DNA of 64,000 nt from Achromobacter deleyi (GCF_902859705.1 NZ_CADIJO010000001.1:124001-188000); one strand, 5' to 3'. Positions 32,830 to 41,681 are shown, numbered from the stretch's first letter. A program made the numbers and translations. Notes: a model not told the origin generated them from the sequence alone.

Positions 32830-33915
32830 CTACTGAGGCTGTGCGGCGGCTCGCCACACGTCCAGGAAATGGCGTTTTTTCAACGGGTCCAGGTAGACCA
32901 GCAAGCCCACGCCCAGCGCCACCGGCCGCACGCCGGCTGCCGGCACGCCCGCAGCCGGCACGATCGAGGCCGCCACCGGCCGCATGCCGGACTGGCGGGC
33001 GATCATCTCTTGTCCGCGCGCAGACAGCAGGTAGTCCAGGAAACGGGCGCCCAGGTCCGCGCGCGGCGCCTGCCGCGGAATGAGGGCGGTGCGTGACAGC
33101 ATCAGCGTGTAGTCCTGCGGATAGATCACCGCCAGCGGCGCACCCTGGGCGATGCGGTGGCGGGTATAGGATTCCAGCAGGTTGTAGGCCAGCGTGATGT
33201 CGCCGCGTTGCAGCTTGTCCAGCGCGTCTTCCGTCGACTCGTGCACGGCGACCCGGTTGCGGCCGAAGGCGGCCAGCAGGGCGCCGGCCAGGCTGTCCAG
33301 GCGCGCGTCCTGCGTGGCGGCCAGATAGCCGAAGCCGCTGCCTTCCACGTCATAGGTCGAGATCCGGCCCGCCAGCGGCTGGCCGGGCGCCTGCAACAGC
33401 GCCAGCAGGTCGCGGCGCGTGCGCGGTGCGCGGGCGGCGTCCAGCTGGCGGGTGTTGTAGACCATCACGATGGGGTCGGTGCCGATGCTGAAGACCTCAT
33501 CGCGCCAGTTGGCCCAGGCGGGCAGGGCGCGCGTCTCGGGCGATACATGGGGCTGGGCATGGCCATCGTTGACCAGCTTGGTCTGCAAGTCCATGGCGCT
33601 GCTGATGATGAGGTCCGGCCCGGTCTTTGCATCGAGCCCCTGGGACGCCCGCGCCACGGTGTCGTTGTACAGCGCCTGGGTCGACAGTTCCGTGTATTCC
33701 AGCCGCACGCCGGGGTTGAGCCGGCTGAAGTCTTCCAGCACGCCGCGAAACACCTGCACGCTGTTGGACGCATGCACCACCAGCACCTGCTTGCTGGCGG
33801 CCGGGCCCAGCGTCAGCCCGTCGCCGCTGGTTTCGACGGCCTGGCTGGCCGTGCCCAGCAGCAGGGCGGCGCAGGCGGCGGCCACGCGGGCCAGGGGGGC
33901 GAGTCTACGTGTCAT
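32830..33915 (-). CDS. Periplasmic substrate-binding protein (Fe3+/AfuA-type fold) of the tctDE-like operon
   Basis: 361 aa with a signal peptide (to about TASQA). The mature protein shows the bacterial type 2 binding-protein pattern: VLVVHASNSVQVFRGVLEDFSRLNPGVRLEY, DLIISSAMDLQTKL, DPIVMVYNTRQL, STYDVEGSGFGYLAA, and a late ARFLDYLLSARGQEMIARQSGMRPV. A C-terminal extension with a hydrophobic patch (PVALGVGLLVYLDPL) follows. It overlaps the kinase gene by 11 nt, so it is translated with it. Without permease genes it may act as a co-sensor presenting ligand to the kinase, as with TctC; that is inference. Confidence 0.82.
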   Translation of the reverse strand: MTRRLAPLARVAAACAALLLGTASQAVETSGDGLTLGPAASKQVLVVHASNSVQVFRGVLEDFSRLNPGVRLEYTELSTQALYNDTVARASQGLDAKTGPDLIISSAMDLQTKLVNDGHAQPHVSPETRALPAWANWRDEVFSIGTDPIVMVYNTRQLDAARAPRTRRDLLALLQAPGQPLAGRISTYDVEGSGFGYLAATQDARLDSLAGALLAAFGRNRVAVHESTEDALDKLQRGDITLAYNLLESYTRHRIAQGAPLAVIYPQDYTLMLSRTALIPRQAPRADLGARFLDYLLSARGQEMIARQSGMRPVAASIVPAAGVPAAGVRPVALGVGLLVYLDPLKKRHFLDVWRAAAQPQ

Positions 33916-35308
33916 GGCGATTGATCGGCAGAATGACCTGGGCTTGCAGGCCGCCCTCGGGCCGGTTGCTCAGGCTGAGCCGGCCCTGGTGAATGTCGAC
34001 CACGCGCTTGACGATCGACAGCCCCAGGCCCGCGCCGGGCGTGCGCGGATTGGGCCCGCGTGAAAAACGTTCAAAAGCGCTGTGCGCCAACGCGGGGGCA
34101 ATGCCGGGCCCGCAGTCGGAGACGGTGATGCGCCAGTGCCCGTCGTCAGGTTCCAGCCGGATGTCGATGTGCCCGTCGGCCGATGCGCCGTGGCGCAGTG
34201 CGTTGTCGACCAGGTTCTTGAAGGCCTCGCGCAGCATCAGGCTGTCGCCGGGCACGCGGGCGGGCGGGGTGTTCGCGTCCGGCAGGTGCAGCCGCACATC
34301 GGGCTGCGGATCTGCCTGCGGCACCGTGTCGTACACCGCCTGGTCGAGCAGGTCGGCCAGATCCACGGGTTCGAATTTTCGCAGGTTGCTGCGGTGAATG
34401 ACGCTGGCGTCGCTGAGCAGCTGGTTGACCAGCCGCGACAGCTTTTCCGCGTTGCGCAGCACGGCCAGCAGGCTGCGGCGCTGTTCGGCCGGGTCTTCCT
34501 CGTCCAGCGCCACTTCCATCTGCGCATGCAGCGCCGCCAGCGGCGTGCGCAACTGGTGCGCCGCCTCGGCGATGAACAGGCGCAGCGTATCCAGGTTTTC
34601 CGACAGGCGCGCCATGAAGCCGTCCAGCGAATGCACCAGCGTGTCGAGTTCTTCGGGCACCGGCGCCGCAATCGGATGCAGGTCCGATGCGCTGCGCCCG
34701 GCCAATTCGCGTTCGATGCGCTGGATGGGCGACAGCGAACGGTGCAGGCCCCAATAGGCCAGCGCCAAGGCCGCGGCCGTAAAACCAATCAACGCCAGCG
34801 TGCCTTGCCACAGAATGCTGTCGGCCAGCGCATCGCGCGCCTCGCGCGTCTGCGCCACCTGGATGCGCGCGGCTTCGGTCGCGCGCGGGCCGGCCACCTT
34901 GCGTTCCATCCAGGCCACCCGCACCGGCTGGCCCTGGTAGCTGGCCGCATATAACTGCGGCGTATCGGCCGTGTCCGCACCGCGAGCAGGTGGCGCCGGC
35001 AAATCGGCATACCCGGAAATCAAGCCGCCATCGGCCGCCGCCACCCGGTAGAACACCCGGTCGCGCGGCGCCTGCTCCAGCAGCGCAAGCGCCGCATACG
35101 GCATGTCCATCTGCCAGTCGCCCTGCACCAGTTGCAGGCTGTCGGCCATCGACAGCACGGACGCGCGCAGCAACTGGTCATAGGTCGTATCGGCCGTCTG
35201 CTGCGCATAGCCGCGCACCAGCAGATACAGCGCACCCAGGCCCGCCACGAACAGCGCCAGCAGCATCGCCAGCAAGCGACGGCGAACGGAGATGCGCCCG
35301 GGTTGCAC
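33905..35308 (-). CDS. TctE-like sensor histidine kinase
   Basis: 467 aa. Two membrane helices (about 10-32 and 170-190) bracket a periplasmic sensor domain. The cytoplasmic part has HAMP-like LSPIQRIERELAGRS, H-box FIAEAAHQLRTPLAALHAQMEVAL, N-box FKNLVDNALRHG, G1 VSDCGPGIA, F-box FERFSRG and G2 GAGLGLSIVKRVVDIHQG. This is the TctE/QseC type, which senses tricarboxylates or other carboxylates. It lies 3 nt after the response-regulator gene and overlaps the binding-protein gene. Likely input: the ligand of that protein or the substrate of the divergent CitMHS transporter. Confidence 0.9.
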   Translation of the reverse strand: MQPGRISVRRRLLAMLLALFVAGLGALYLLVRGYAQQTADTTYDQLLRASVLSMADSLQLVQGDWQMDMPYAALALLEQAPRDRVFYRVAAADGGLISGYADLPAPPARGADTADTPQLYAASYQGQPVRVAWMERKVAGPRATEAARIQVAQTREARDALADSILWQGTLALIGFTAAALALAYWGLHRSLSPIQRIERELAGRSASDLHPIAAPVPEELDTLVHSLDGFMARLSENLDTLRLFIAEAAHQLRTPLAALHAQMEVALDEEDPAEQRRSLLAVLRNAEKLSRLVNQLLSDASVIHRSNLRKFEPVDLADLLDQAVYDTVPQADPQPDVRLHLPDANTPPARVPGDSLMLREAFKNLVDNALRHGASADGHIDIRLEPDDGHWRITVSDCGPGIAPALAHSAFERFSRGPNPRTPGAGLGLSIVKRVVDIHQGRLSLSNRPEGGLQAQVILPINRHDT

Positions 35309-35311
35309 GAA

Positions 35312-36070
35312 TCAGTCTCGCGAAGGCTCGGGCAAGGGCGCCGATGCCGTCGCCGAGTCGGCATTGCGCGTGGGGGCCGTGTCGGCGGGGACCGCCCCAG
35401 CCTCGTCCACCGCCGTCAGCAGATACCCCGTGCCCCGCTGCGTCTCGATCCGCAGCGGCGACCCTTCCAGCTTCTTGCGCAGCCGCGCGATATAGACCTC
35501 GATCGCATTCGGCGCCGCGTCGTCATCGAACGCAAACAGCTTGTTCGCGATCTCGGACTTGCTCACCGCCCGGTTCATGCCCGCCAGCAAAATCTCAAGC
35601 AGGCTGTATTCACGCTTGGGCAATTCAATCCGCTGCCCCGCCAGGCTGACATGCCGCGCCGCGCTATCGATCACCAGTTCCCCAAACCGCAACACCCCCG
35701 CCGCCTGCGCACTGGGCCGCCGCAACAACGCCCGGCACCGCGCTTCCAGCTCACGAAAATCAAACGGCTTGGCCAGGTAATCATCGGCCCCCGTATCCAG
35801 CGCGTGCACCCGATCTTCAATATCGATCCGCGCCGTCAACGCCAACACCGGCGTCTTGCTGCCCCGATCCCGCAACCGATGCAACACATCAAACCCCGAC
35901 ATCCGCGGCAACCCGATATCCAGAATCACCAGATCAAAGGTCTCGTACTGCAACACACCATCCGCACTGAGCCCATCGCCCTGAAAATCCACGGCATGCC
36001 CGAGCCGCCGCAATCGTCGCACGAGCGCGTCGGCCAAATCTTCATCATCTTCAATAACGAGTATCCGCAT
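35312..36070 (-). CDS. TctD-like OmpR-family response regulator
   Basis: 252 aa. Receiver (IEDDEDLADAL, phospho-Asp in LVILDIGLPRMSG near 51, LTARIDIEDRV, LAKPFDF) and a winged-helix DNA-binding domain (about 125-220, LELPKREYSLLEILL-like region, IEVYIARLRKKLEG, IETQRGTGYLL), followed by an Ala/Pro-rich tail of about 28 residues. The ATG at 36070 (MRILVIEDDED) is the conserved start. It opens a three-gene operon RR-kinase-binding protein and faces the CitMHS transporter across 591 nt of noncoding DNA; it probably activates that gene. Confidence 0.92.
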   Translation of the reverse strand: MRILVIEDDEDLADALVRRLRRLGHAVDFQGDGLSADGVLQYETFDLVILDIGLPRMSGFDVLHRLRDRGSKTPVLALTARIDIEDRVHALDTGADDYLAKPFDFRELEARCRALLRRPSAQAAGVLRFGELVIDSAARHVSLAGQRIELPKREYSLLEILLAGMNRAVSKSEIANKLFAFDDDAAPNAIEVYIARLRKKLEGSPLRIETQRGTGYLLTAVDEAGAVPADTAPTRNADSATASAPLPEPSRD

Positions 36071-36231
36071 CCCCAAATTGTCGCATGCCCCCCACCGCCG
36101 CCCTCCACCCGACCAGCCACCAGCCAACGTTCAATCTGTCACAAAAATCCCCATACCCCTACCACCACTACCCGCACTTCACCCCCCGCAAGCGCGCAGC
36201 GACCACCCCGCCAACGCACCCCACCGCGTAA

Positions 36232-36266
36232 GCCATTTCTTGGCCGCCCGCGCGGCCAAAAATGGC
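36232..36266. repeat. Palindromic element, 15-bp stem with a bulge
   Basis: GCCATTT-C-TTGGCCGC pairs with GCGGCCAAAAATGGC around a CCGC loop, giving 15 paired bases with one bulged C (36239). It is noncoding, in the TctD/CitMHS gap, 65 bp before a second and larger repeat. Confidence 0.7.
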
Positions 36267-36330
36267 GGGCCCCGCCCCTCTCTCCCGCCCCGTCGTGGCC
36301 CAGCAGCGCCCCAAGCCAAGACATTCGTAG

Positions 36331-36500
36331 TCCGGGGTGGCGTTCGCCTGGGAGGCCGCGCCGTCGATGCGCCCGAGGGAATCGGAAGGGAGCCGAAGGC
36401 GTACGACGATGACGAAGGGGGGGGCCGCCTAGGCCAGTCCGGCGCCCGCGCGCCGGACCGCAATCGTTGGCGCGGCCTCCCAGGCGAACGCCACCCCGGA
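36331..36500. repeat. Perfect 32-bp inverted repeat with 106-bp spacer
   Basis: The bases 36331-36362 (starting TCCGGGGTGGCGTTCGCC) are the exact reverse complement of 36469-36500. The spacer carries a poly-G run and its own 9-bp hairpin. The arms contain no gene and no transposase is near. Perfect arms of this length suggest a mobile or recently amplified repeat (a REP/MITE-like element) or a conserved RNA structure. Confidence 0.85.
36437..36458. repeat. 9-bp hairpin inside the 32-bp inverted repeat
   Basis: GTCCGGCGC and GCGCCGGAC are perfect complements around a CCGC loop, close to the right arm of the larger repeat. The tetraloop sequence equals that of the 36232 element. Confidence 0.75.
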
Positions 36501-36661
36501 CGGCCTACATACCCACCGCCCCCAACAGCAACAATCCCCAACCCAGCCCCGACCCCAATATTTCCGACAGGTTCCAGACAGCTTTTCTTCCTAGTCTTGC
36601 GCCCCAGCGCCTTGCAAGCCAAGGCCGCACATAACAACGACTAGTCGGAGATACCCCCCTC

Positions 36662-38002
36662 ATGCTTCTGACCCTGCTCGGCTTCGGCATGGTGATCACG
36701 TTCATGACGCTGATCATGACCAAGCGCCTGTCGCCCCTGGTTGCCCTGATCCTCGTCCCCATCATCTTTGCCCTGCTCGGCGGCTTCGGCGCCGGCATCG
36801 ACAAAATGATGCTCGACGGCATCCGCAAGATCGCGCCCACCGGCGTCATGCTGATGTTCGCCATCCTCTACTTCGGCGTCATGATCGACGCCGGCCTGTT
36901 CGACCCCATCGTCGGCCGCATCCTGCGCGCCGTCAAAGGCGATCCCCTGAAAATCGTCGTGGGCACCACCGTCCTGGCGCTCGTCATTTCGCTGGACGGC
37001 GATGGTTCGACCACCTACATGATCGTCGTCGCCTCCATGCTGCCGCTGTACCGGCGCCTGAAGATGAACGCCCTGTCCATGACCTGCCTGGCCATGCTTG
37101 CCAGCGGCGTCATGAACTTGACGCCGTGGGGCGGCCCCACCGCGCGCGCCGCCAGCGCCCTGCACGTGGATGCCGGCGACATCTTCGTGCCGCTCGTGCC
37201 CGTCATGGGCGTGGCTATCGTCGCCATTCTGATCCTGGCCTTCTTCCTGGGCCTGCGCGAACGTCGCCGCCTGGGCGTGCTGGCCCTGCCGGAAGGCGCC
37301 TCGCTGCATGCCGGCTACGACGAAGATGGCCCCAAGAATTTGCCCGAGATCGAAGTCGACCACGACCTGCGCCGCCCCAAGCTGTTGTGGGTCAATGCCG
37401 GTTTGACCCTGGCGCTGATGGTCAGCCTGGTGATGGGCGTGCTGCCGCTGCCCGTGCTGTTCATGATCGCCTTTGCCATTGCGCTGATCATCAACTACCC
37501 GAACCTGGCCGAACAGCGCCGCCGCGTGGCGCAACACGCCGGCAACGTGCTGTCGGTGGTGTCGCTGATTTTTGCGGCGGGCATATTCACCGGCATCCTG
37601 TCCGGCACCGGCATGGTCGAAGCCATGTCGCGCAGCCTGCTGGCCGTGATTCCCGACGCGCTCGGCCCCTATCTGGCGGGCATCACCGCGCTGGTCAGCC
37701 TGCCGTTCACCTTCTTCATGTCCAACGACGCCTTCTACTTCGGCGTGCTGCCCATCCTGAGCGAAGCCGCCCAGGGCTACGGCATCACCCCCGTGGAAAT
37801 GGCGCGCGCGTCCCTGATCGGCCAGCCCGTGCACCTGCTCAGCCCGCTGGTGCCGTCCACCTACCTGCTGGTGGGCCTGGCCGGCGTGGAATTCGGCGAC
37901 CACCAGCGCTATTCGCTCAAGTGGGCCACGCTGGTCTGCCTGGTGATGCTGGCGGCCGCCCTGGCATTCGGTCTGTTCCCCCTGGTCGGCGCCGTCGCCT
38001 GA
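36662..38002 (+). CDS. CitMHS-family citrate:metal/H+ symporter
   Basis: 446 aa with eleven to twelve membrane helices. Typical of CitMHS (CitM/CitH) are the N-terminal MLLTLLGFGMVITFMTLIMT, the conserved LVISLDGDGSTTYMIVVASM, a MNLTPWGGPTARAASAL stretch, and LPFTFFMSNDAFYFGVLPIL near residue 360. The family takes up citrate as a complex with Mg2+ or Ca2+. The central loop (about 200-240) is charged and faces the cytoplasm. Divergent from the TctDE-like operon, its probable regulator; GGAG lies 12 nt before the ATG. The reductase gene follows after 25 nt. Confidence 0.92.
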   Translation: MLLTLLGFGMVITFMTLIMTKRLSPLVALILVPIIFALLGGFGAGIDKMMLDGIRKIAPTGVMLMFAILYFGVMIDAGLFDPIVGRILRAVKGDPLKIVVGTTVLALVISLDGDGSTTYMIVVASMLPLYRRLKMNALSMTCLAMLASGVMNLTPWGGPTARAASALHVDAGDIFVPLVPVMGVAIVAILILAFFLGLRERRRLGVLALPEGASLHAGYDEDGPKNLPEIEVDHDLRRPKLLWVNAGLTLALMVSLVMGVLPLPVLFMIAFAIALIINYPNLAEQRRRVAQHAGNVLSVVSLIFAAGIFTGILSGTGMVEAMSRSLLAVIPDALGPYLAGITALVSLPFTFFMSNDAFYFGVLPILSEAAQGYGITPVEMARASLIGQPVHLLSPLVPSTYLLVGLAGVEFGDHQRYSLKWATLVCLVMLAAALAFGLFPLVGAVA

Positions 38003-38027
38003 CCTGTTTCTTCAAAGGAGGTCGTTC

Positions 38028-38768
38028 ATGGCTTTGCGCATTGCTTACGTCACCAGCGGGATGGGCCACACGGGCACCGCGATCTGCCAGGCACTGCACC
38101 ACGCGGGGCACCGCGTCGTCGCCGGCTGCGGACCGCGCTCGTCACGCAAGGATCATTGGCTGAAGGAACAGAAGTCGTTGGGCTACGACTTCATCGCGTC
38201 CGAAGGCGACGCCACCGATTGGGTCTCGACCGAGGCCGCCTTTGCCAAGGTGCGCCGCGAGGTCGGCGACATCGACGTGCTGGTCAACAACGCCGGCGCG
38301 ATGCTGGACATGCGCTTTCGTCAGATGAGCCACGCCGACTGGTCGGCGGTGCTGCGCAGCAACCTGGACACGCTGTTCAACAGCACCAAGCAAGTGGTCG
38401 ACAGCATGGCCGACCGCGGCTGGGGCCGCATCATCAACATCGGTTCCGTGGCTGCCGAGAAAGGCCAGATCGGCCAGATCAACTACGCCACGGCCAAGGG
38501 TGCGGTCATCGGCTTCACCCGGTCGCTGGCGCAGGAAGTGGCCGCGCGCGGCGTGACCGTCAACCTGGTGTCGCCCGGCTTCATCGCCGACGACACCGTC
38601 AAGGCGTTTCCGCCCGCACTGCTGGACCGCATCATCGAAAGCGTGCCGGTGGGCCGGCTGGGCACAGCCAAAGACCTGGCCGGGCTGTGCGCCTGGCTGG
38701 CCTCGGACGAGGCGGCGTTCGTGACCGGCGCCAACTACGCCATCAACGGCGGCGTGTACATGAGCTAG
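38028..38768 (+). CDS. PhaB-like acetoacetyl-CoA reductase (SDR family)
   Basis: 246 aa, the same length as Ralstonia PhaB and aligned with it almost without gaps (VVAGCGP, DFIASEG, NNAG, DRGWGRIINIGS, AQEVAARGVTVN, LNGG-like INGG tail). The catalytic triad Ser140, Tyr153, Lys157 is intact (YATAK). PhaB reduces acetoacetyl-CoA to (R)-3-hydroxybutyryl-CoA for polyhydroxyalkanoates. Odd: the nucleotide motif TGGxGGIG reads TSGMGHTG, losing two glycines and the Ile, so cofactor binding or substrate may differ. No PHA synthase is adjacent; AAAGGAGG precedes the ATG and the gene follows the CitMHS gene, suggesting a carboxylate-related role. Confidence 0.8.
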   Translation: MALRIAYVTSGMGHTGTAICQALHHAGHRVVAGCGPRSSRKDHWLKEQKSLGYDFIASEGDATDWVSTEAAFAKVRREVGDIDVLVNNAGAMLDMRFRQMSHADWSAVLRSNLDTLFNSTKQVVDSMADRGWGRIINIGSVAAEKGQIGQINYATAKGAVIGFTRSLAQEVAARGVTVNLVSPGFIADDTVKAFPPALLDRIIESVPVGRLGTAKDLAGLCAWLASDEAAFVTGANYAINGGVYMS

Positions 38769-38774
38769 GGCTCG

Positions 38775-38794
38775 GGGCCTGCGCCCGCAGGCCC
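38775..38794. terminator. Hairpin between convergent genes
   Basis: GGGCCTGC and GCAGGCCC form an 8-bp stem around a GCCC loop, in the 25-nt gap between the reductase stop and the convergent unknown gene. The T-tract is weak, so termination is plausible, not certain. Confidence 0.5.
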
Positions 38795-39192
38795 TATTGG
38801 CCCCGGCTACGCAGGAAGTCGGGGATCGAGTTGGCGGTACGCTTGCAGTCCGCCAGCCATTCCACGCGCCACTCGGTGATGCGTTCGACTGTGACATGCT
38901 CGAACACACCCGGCGTCGGCTCGCCGATGCATTCCCGTTGCCGCACCAGCACCAGCGGATGCTCGGCGCCTGGCGTTTCATCCGCGCATTCGGCGGCTTC
39001 CTCGAAGGTGGCAAAGGCGTAGTAATAATCATCGCCCTCGTACAGGTCTTCGCCGCCGGCGTGGGGATGCACCCACACCCGGTATTCCAGCACGTCGTCA
39101 TAGAAATAGCCGCCGCCCGAATGGGTCAGGGCGGGGTATTCGCCGACCAGGTCGGGGTCGATGGCGGCGGGATAGGCGGGCTGGGACGTCAT
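38794..39192 (-). CDS. Conserved hypothetical protein, aromatic-rich
   Basis: 132 aa, acidic, cytoplasmic. It has a conserved-looking core (GEYPALTHSGGGYFYDDV then LEYRVWVHPHAGG), an ECADETPGAEHPLVLVRQREC segment with two cysteines, and a C-terminal VTVERITEWRVEWLADCKR. Similar short proteins occur in proteobacteria without known function. The start is the ATG at 39192. Convergent with the reductase gene and upstream-adjacent to the LysR gene, 83 nt away. Confidence 0.7.
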   Translation of the reverse strand: MTSQPAYPAAIDPDLVGEYPALTHSGGGYFYDDVLEYRVWVHPHAGGEDLYEGDDYYYAFATFEEAAECADETPGAEHPLVLVRQRECIGEPTPGVFEHVTVERITEWRVEWLADCKRTANSIPDFLRSRGQ

Positions 39193-39275
39193 GGTGGGGC
39201 TGGGGGTAGAGATCGCGGGATGACGAGTGTAATCGGCGTTCCGGTAAAAAAAGGGTCTTGGCCCGCTCACGCCGC

Positions 39276-40199
39276 CTACGCATTCTCCCCGCTCGCAAAC
39301 ATGTCCACCAGCGTCTGCCTCAGCCAGCGCTGCGCCGGCACGGTGTCGTTGCGTTGATGCCAGAACAGGCTCAGGATCCGCGGCGGGGCGTGCAGGGGCA
39401 GCGGCATGGTGTGCAGGTAGGGCGCGTGCGGCGATTGCGCGCCCAGGTTGCGCGGCAGTACCGCCAGCATGTCGGAATGGCGCACCATCTCGTAGGCGAC
39501 GCCGTAGTGGTTGACGGTGGCCACCACGTTGCGTGACAGGCCGCGCGCGGCCAGGTAGATGTCGTAGGACGGCAGCGCGGTGCCGGCCAAGCTGACGTCG
39601 ACGTGGCGCGCCGCCAGGAAGGCGCGGGTGCTCAAGCGCTTCATGGCGGCCAGCGGATGGCCGGCGCGCATGAAGCAGGCGTAGTCCACCCGCCACAACG
39701 AACGCGAGCGGATGTGGTTGGCGTGCTGGGCTTCGTTCACGTAGACGCTCAGCACGCAGTCGACGCGGTTGTCTTCGAGCTGGTCGGCGATGTTCAGGAC
39801 GGTATTGGGCATCGTGCGCACGCGCGCCAGCGGGGCCACTTGCGCCAGATGGTTGCACAGGCGCGGCATGACGACGCCGGCGGTGTAGTCGGACATCGAC
39901 AGGCTGAATTCCACCGAGGCCAGGGCCGGGTCGAAGGCCTGCGCGTCCAGGGCGCCGCGCATGCGGCCCAGGGCTTCGCCCAGCTCGGCCCACAGCACGG
40001 CGGCGCGCTGGGTCGGCATGACGCCATTGCCGGACCGCACGAACAGCGGGTCCTGCAGCCCGTCGCGCAGGCGGGCCAGCGCGTTGCTGACGGCCGGCTG
40101 GGTCATGAACAACGCATTGGCGGCGCGCGTGACGCTGCCTTCCGTCATCAGGGCTTCAAACACCTTGAGCAGGTTCAGGTCGAGCGTACGGAAGGTCAT
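39276..40199 (-). CDS. LysR-type transcriptional regulator
   Basis: 307 aa. Winged HTH at about 5-65 (LDLNLLKVFEALMTEGSVTR, AANALFMTQPAVSNALARLR, DPLFVRSGNGVMPTQRA) and an effector-binding domain of the NodD/NahR-like group (LNIADQLEDNRVDCVLSVYV, HVDVSLAGTALPSYDIYLAA, MLAVLPRNLG). It faces the MFS-GAF-amidohydrolase operon across 123 nt, the classic arrangement for LysR control of a catabolic operon. The co-inducer would be the substrate of that pathway. The gap contains AT-rich ATAACTATAAATTGGTGCG near 40233 as the likely site. Confidence 0.9.
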   Translation of the reverse strand: MTFRTLDLNLLKVFEALMTEGSVTRAANALFMTQPAVSNALARLRDGLQDPLFVRSGNGVMPTQRAAVLWAELGEALGRMRGALDAQAFDPALASVEFSLSMSDYTAGVVMPRLCNHLAQVAPLARVRTMPNTVLNIADQLEDNRVDCVLSVYVNEAQHANHIRSRSLWRVDYACFMRAGHPLAAMKRLSTRAFLAARHVDVSLAGTALPSYDIYLAARGLSRNVVATVNHYGVAYEMVRHSDMLAVLPRNLGAQSPHAPYLHTMPLPLHAPPRILSLFWHQRNDTVPAQRWLRQTLVDMFASGENA

Positions 40200-40322
40200 G
40201 GCAGGTCATTCACATTGGTGATGCAGGGCATCATAACTATAAATTGGTGCGATAAAACCACGCGTGCCTATCATGCGTTCTCTCATCCAGTACGGCCCAA
40301 GCCGTCGACCAAGGGGAACCGC

Positions 40323-41681
40323 ATGTCCATGATTTCGGGACGCATCGAGCGTCTGCCGTTCGCGCATTTCCATAGACACCTGCTGCTGATGGGCGGGTTG
40401 GGCTACATGTTCGATGCCATGGACGCTGCGGTGCTGGCGTTCATCCTGCCGGTGCTGCGCAAGACCTGGGAACTGTCCAGCGTGCAGATCGGCCTGCTGG
40501 GCAGCAGCACCTATATCGGCTTCTTCTTCGGCGCCTTGCTGGCCGGCACCCTGGGCGACCTGATCGGGCGCCGGACCGTGATGATCTGGGCGCTGGCGCT
40601 GTACTGCGTCGCCTCGCTGGTCAGCGCCTTCGTGAACAGCTGGCCGCCGTTCTTTGCCGCGCGCATCGTGGCGGGCATCGGCACCGGCGCCGAAAGCGCC
40701 ATCATCGCGCCGTACCTGGCCGAATTCGTGGCCCGGCGTTTTCGCGGCAGTTTCACGGGGTCGCTGGCGGGCTTTTTCTCGTTCGGGTTCGTGGCGGCCG
40801 CGTTGCTGGGGTATTTCATCGTGCCGGCGCACGATGAGGGCTGGCGCATGGTGCTGGTGATCACGGCGCTGCCGGTGGTGATGCTGCTGTGGTGGCGCCG
40901 GGCGCTGCCCGAGTCGCCGCGCTGGCTGGAAAGCCGGGGGCGTACGGACGAGGCCTCGCGCATCCTGGACAAAATCGAAGCGGATTTCGCTCGGCGGGGC
41001 CATACGCTGGCCGCACCGCAACCCGAACCGGCCGGGGCTACCGGCAAGAGCGGTACGCTGCGCGAGAACTTCATGCTGCTGCTGGCCGGGCGCCAGGCCC
41101 GCATCACCATCATGACGTGGATCATGTGGTTGTCGATCACGTTCAGCTACTACTCGTTCTTCGTGTGGATTCCGGGCCTGCTGGTCGAGACCGGCATGAG
41201 CATCACCAAGAGCTTCTCGTATTCGCTGGCGATCTATTGCGCACAGGTGCCGGGCTACTTCAGCGCCGCCTGGTTCAACGAGAAGATCGGGCGCCAGGCC
41301 ACGATCGCGACCTACATGCTGCTGGGCGGGGCCAGCGCGATGGGCCTGGCGTTTTCCAGCAGCAACGAGCAGATCATGCTGGCCGGCATCTGCATGTCGT
41401 TCTTCATGAACGGCACCTATGCGGGCGTCTACGCCTATACCGCCGAGGTCTTCCCGACGGCCGTGCGTACCACCGGTGCGGGCCTGGCGTCGGCCATCGG
41501 GCGGGTGGGCGCAATCGTGTCGCCGATCCTGGTGGGCTATCTGTATCCGAATTTCGGTTTCATGGGGGTGTTCGGCATCACGACCATCGTGCTGCTGCTG
41601 GGCGCCGCCGTGGTCGTGTTGATGGGCGTGCCGACCCGAGGCCGCTCGCTCGAGGAAATCGCCGCAGGAGAAACGCAATGA
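40323..41681 (+). CDS. MFS transporter, organic-acid/aromatic symporter type
   Basis: 452 aa with twelve predicted helices. The loop 2-3 motif GDLIGRRTVMIW, DAMDAAVLAFILP in helix 1 and the loop-6 region LPESPRWLESRGRTDEASRILDKIEADF place it in the sugar-porter/AAHS-like (NiaP-related) group; helix 10-11 contains TAEVFPTAVRTTGAGLASAIGRVGAI. A Shine-Dalgarno (AAGGGGAA) precedes the ATG at 40323. First gene of a three-gene operon with an amidohydrolase, so it probably imports the amide substrate. The last 4 nt overlap the GAF gene start (ATGA). Confidence 0.9.
   Translation: MSMISGRIERLPFAHFHRHLLLMGGLGYMFDAMDAAVLAFILPVLRKTWELSSVQIGLLGSSTYIGFFFGALLAGTLGDLIGRRTVMIWALALYCVASLVSAFVNSWPPFFAARIVAGIGTGAESAIIAPYLAEFVARRFRGSFTGSLAGFFSFGFVAAALLGYFIVPAHDEGWRMVLVITALPVVMLLWWRRALPESPRWLESRGRTDEASRILDKIEADFARRGHTLAAPQPEPAGATGKSGTLRENFMLLLAGRQARITIMTWIMWLSITFSYYSFFVWIPGLLVETGMSITKSFSYSLAIYCAQVPGYFSAAWFNEKIGRQATIATYMLLGGASAMGLAFSSSNEQIMLAGICMSFFMNGTYAGVYAYTAEVFPTAVRTTGAGLASAIGRVGAIVSPILVGYLYPNFGFMGVFGITTIVLLLGAAVVVLMGVPTRGRSLEEIAAGETQ

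Noticed and set aside
36078-36644. Open frames on both strands between the tctD-like and CitMHS genes
   Set aside because: They follow the inverted repeats and have proline/arginine-rich low-complexity products with no plausible start; the region is treated as noncoding.
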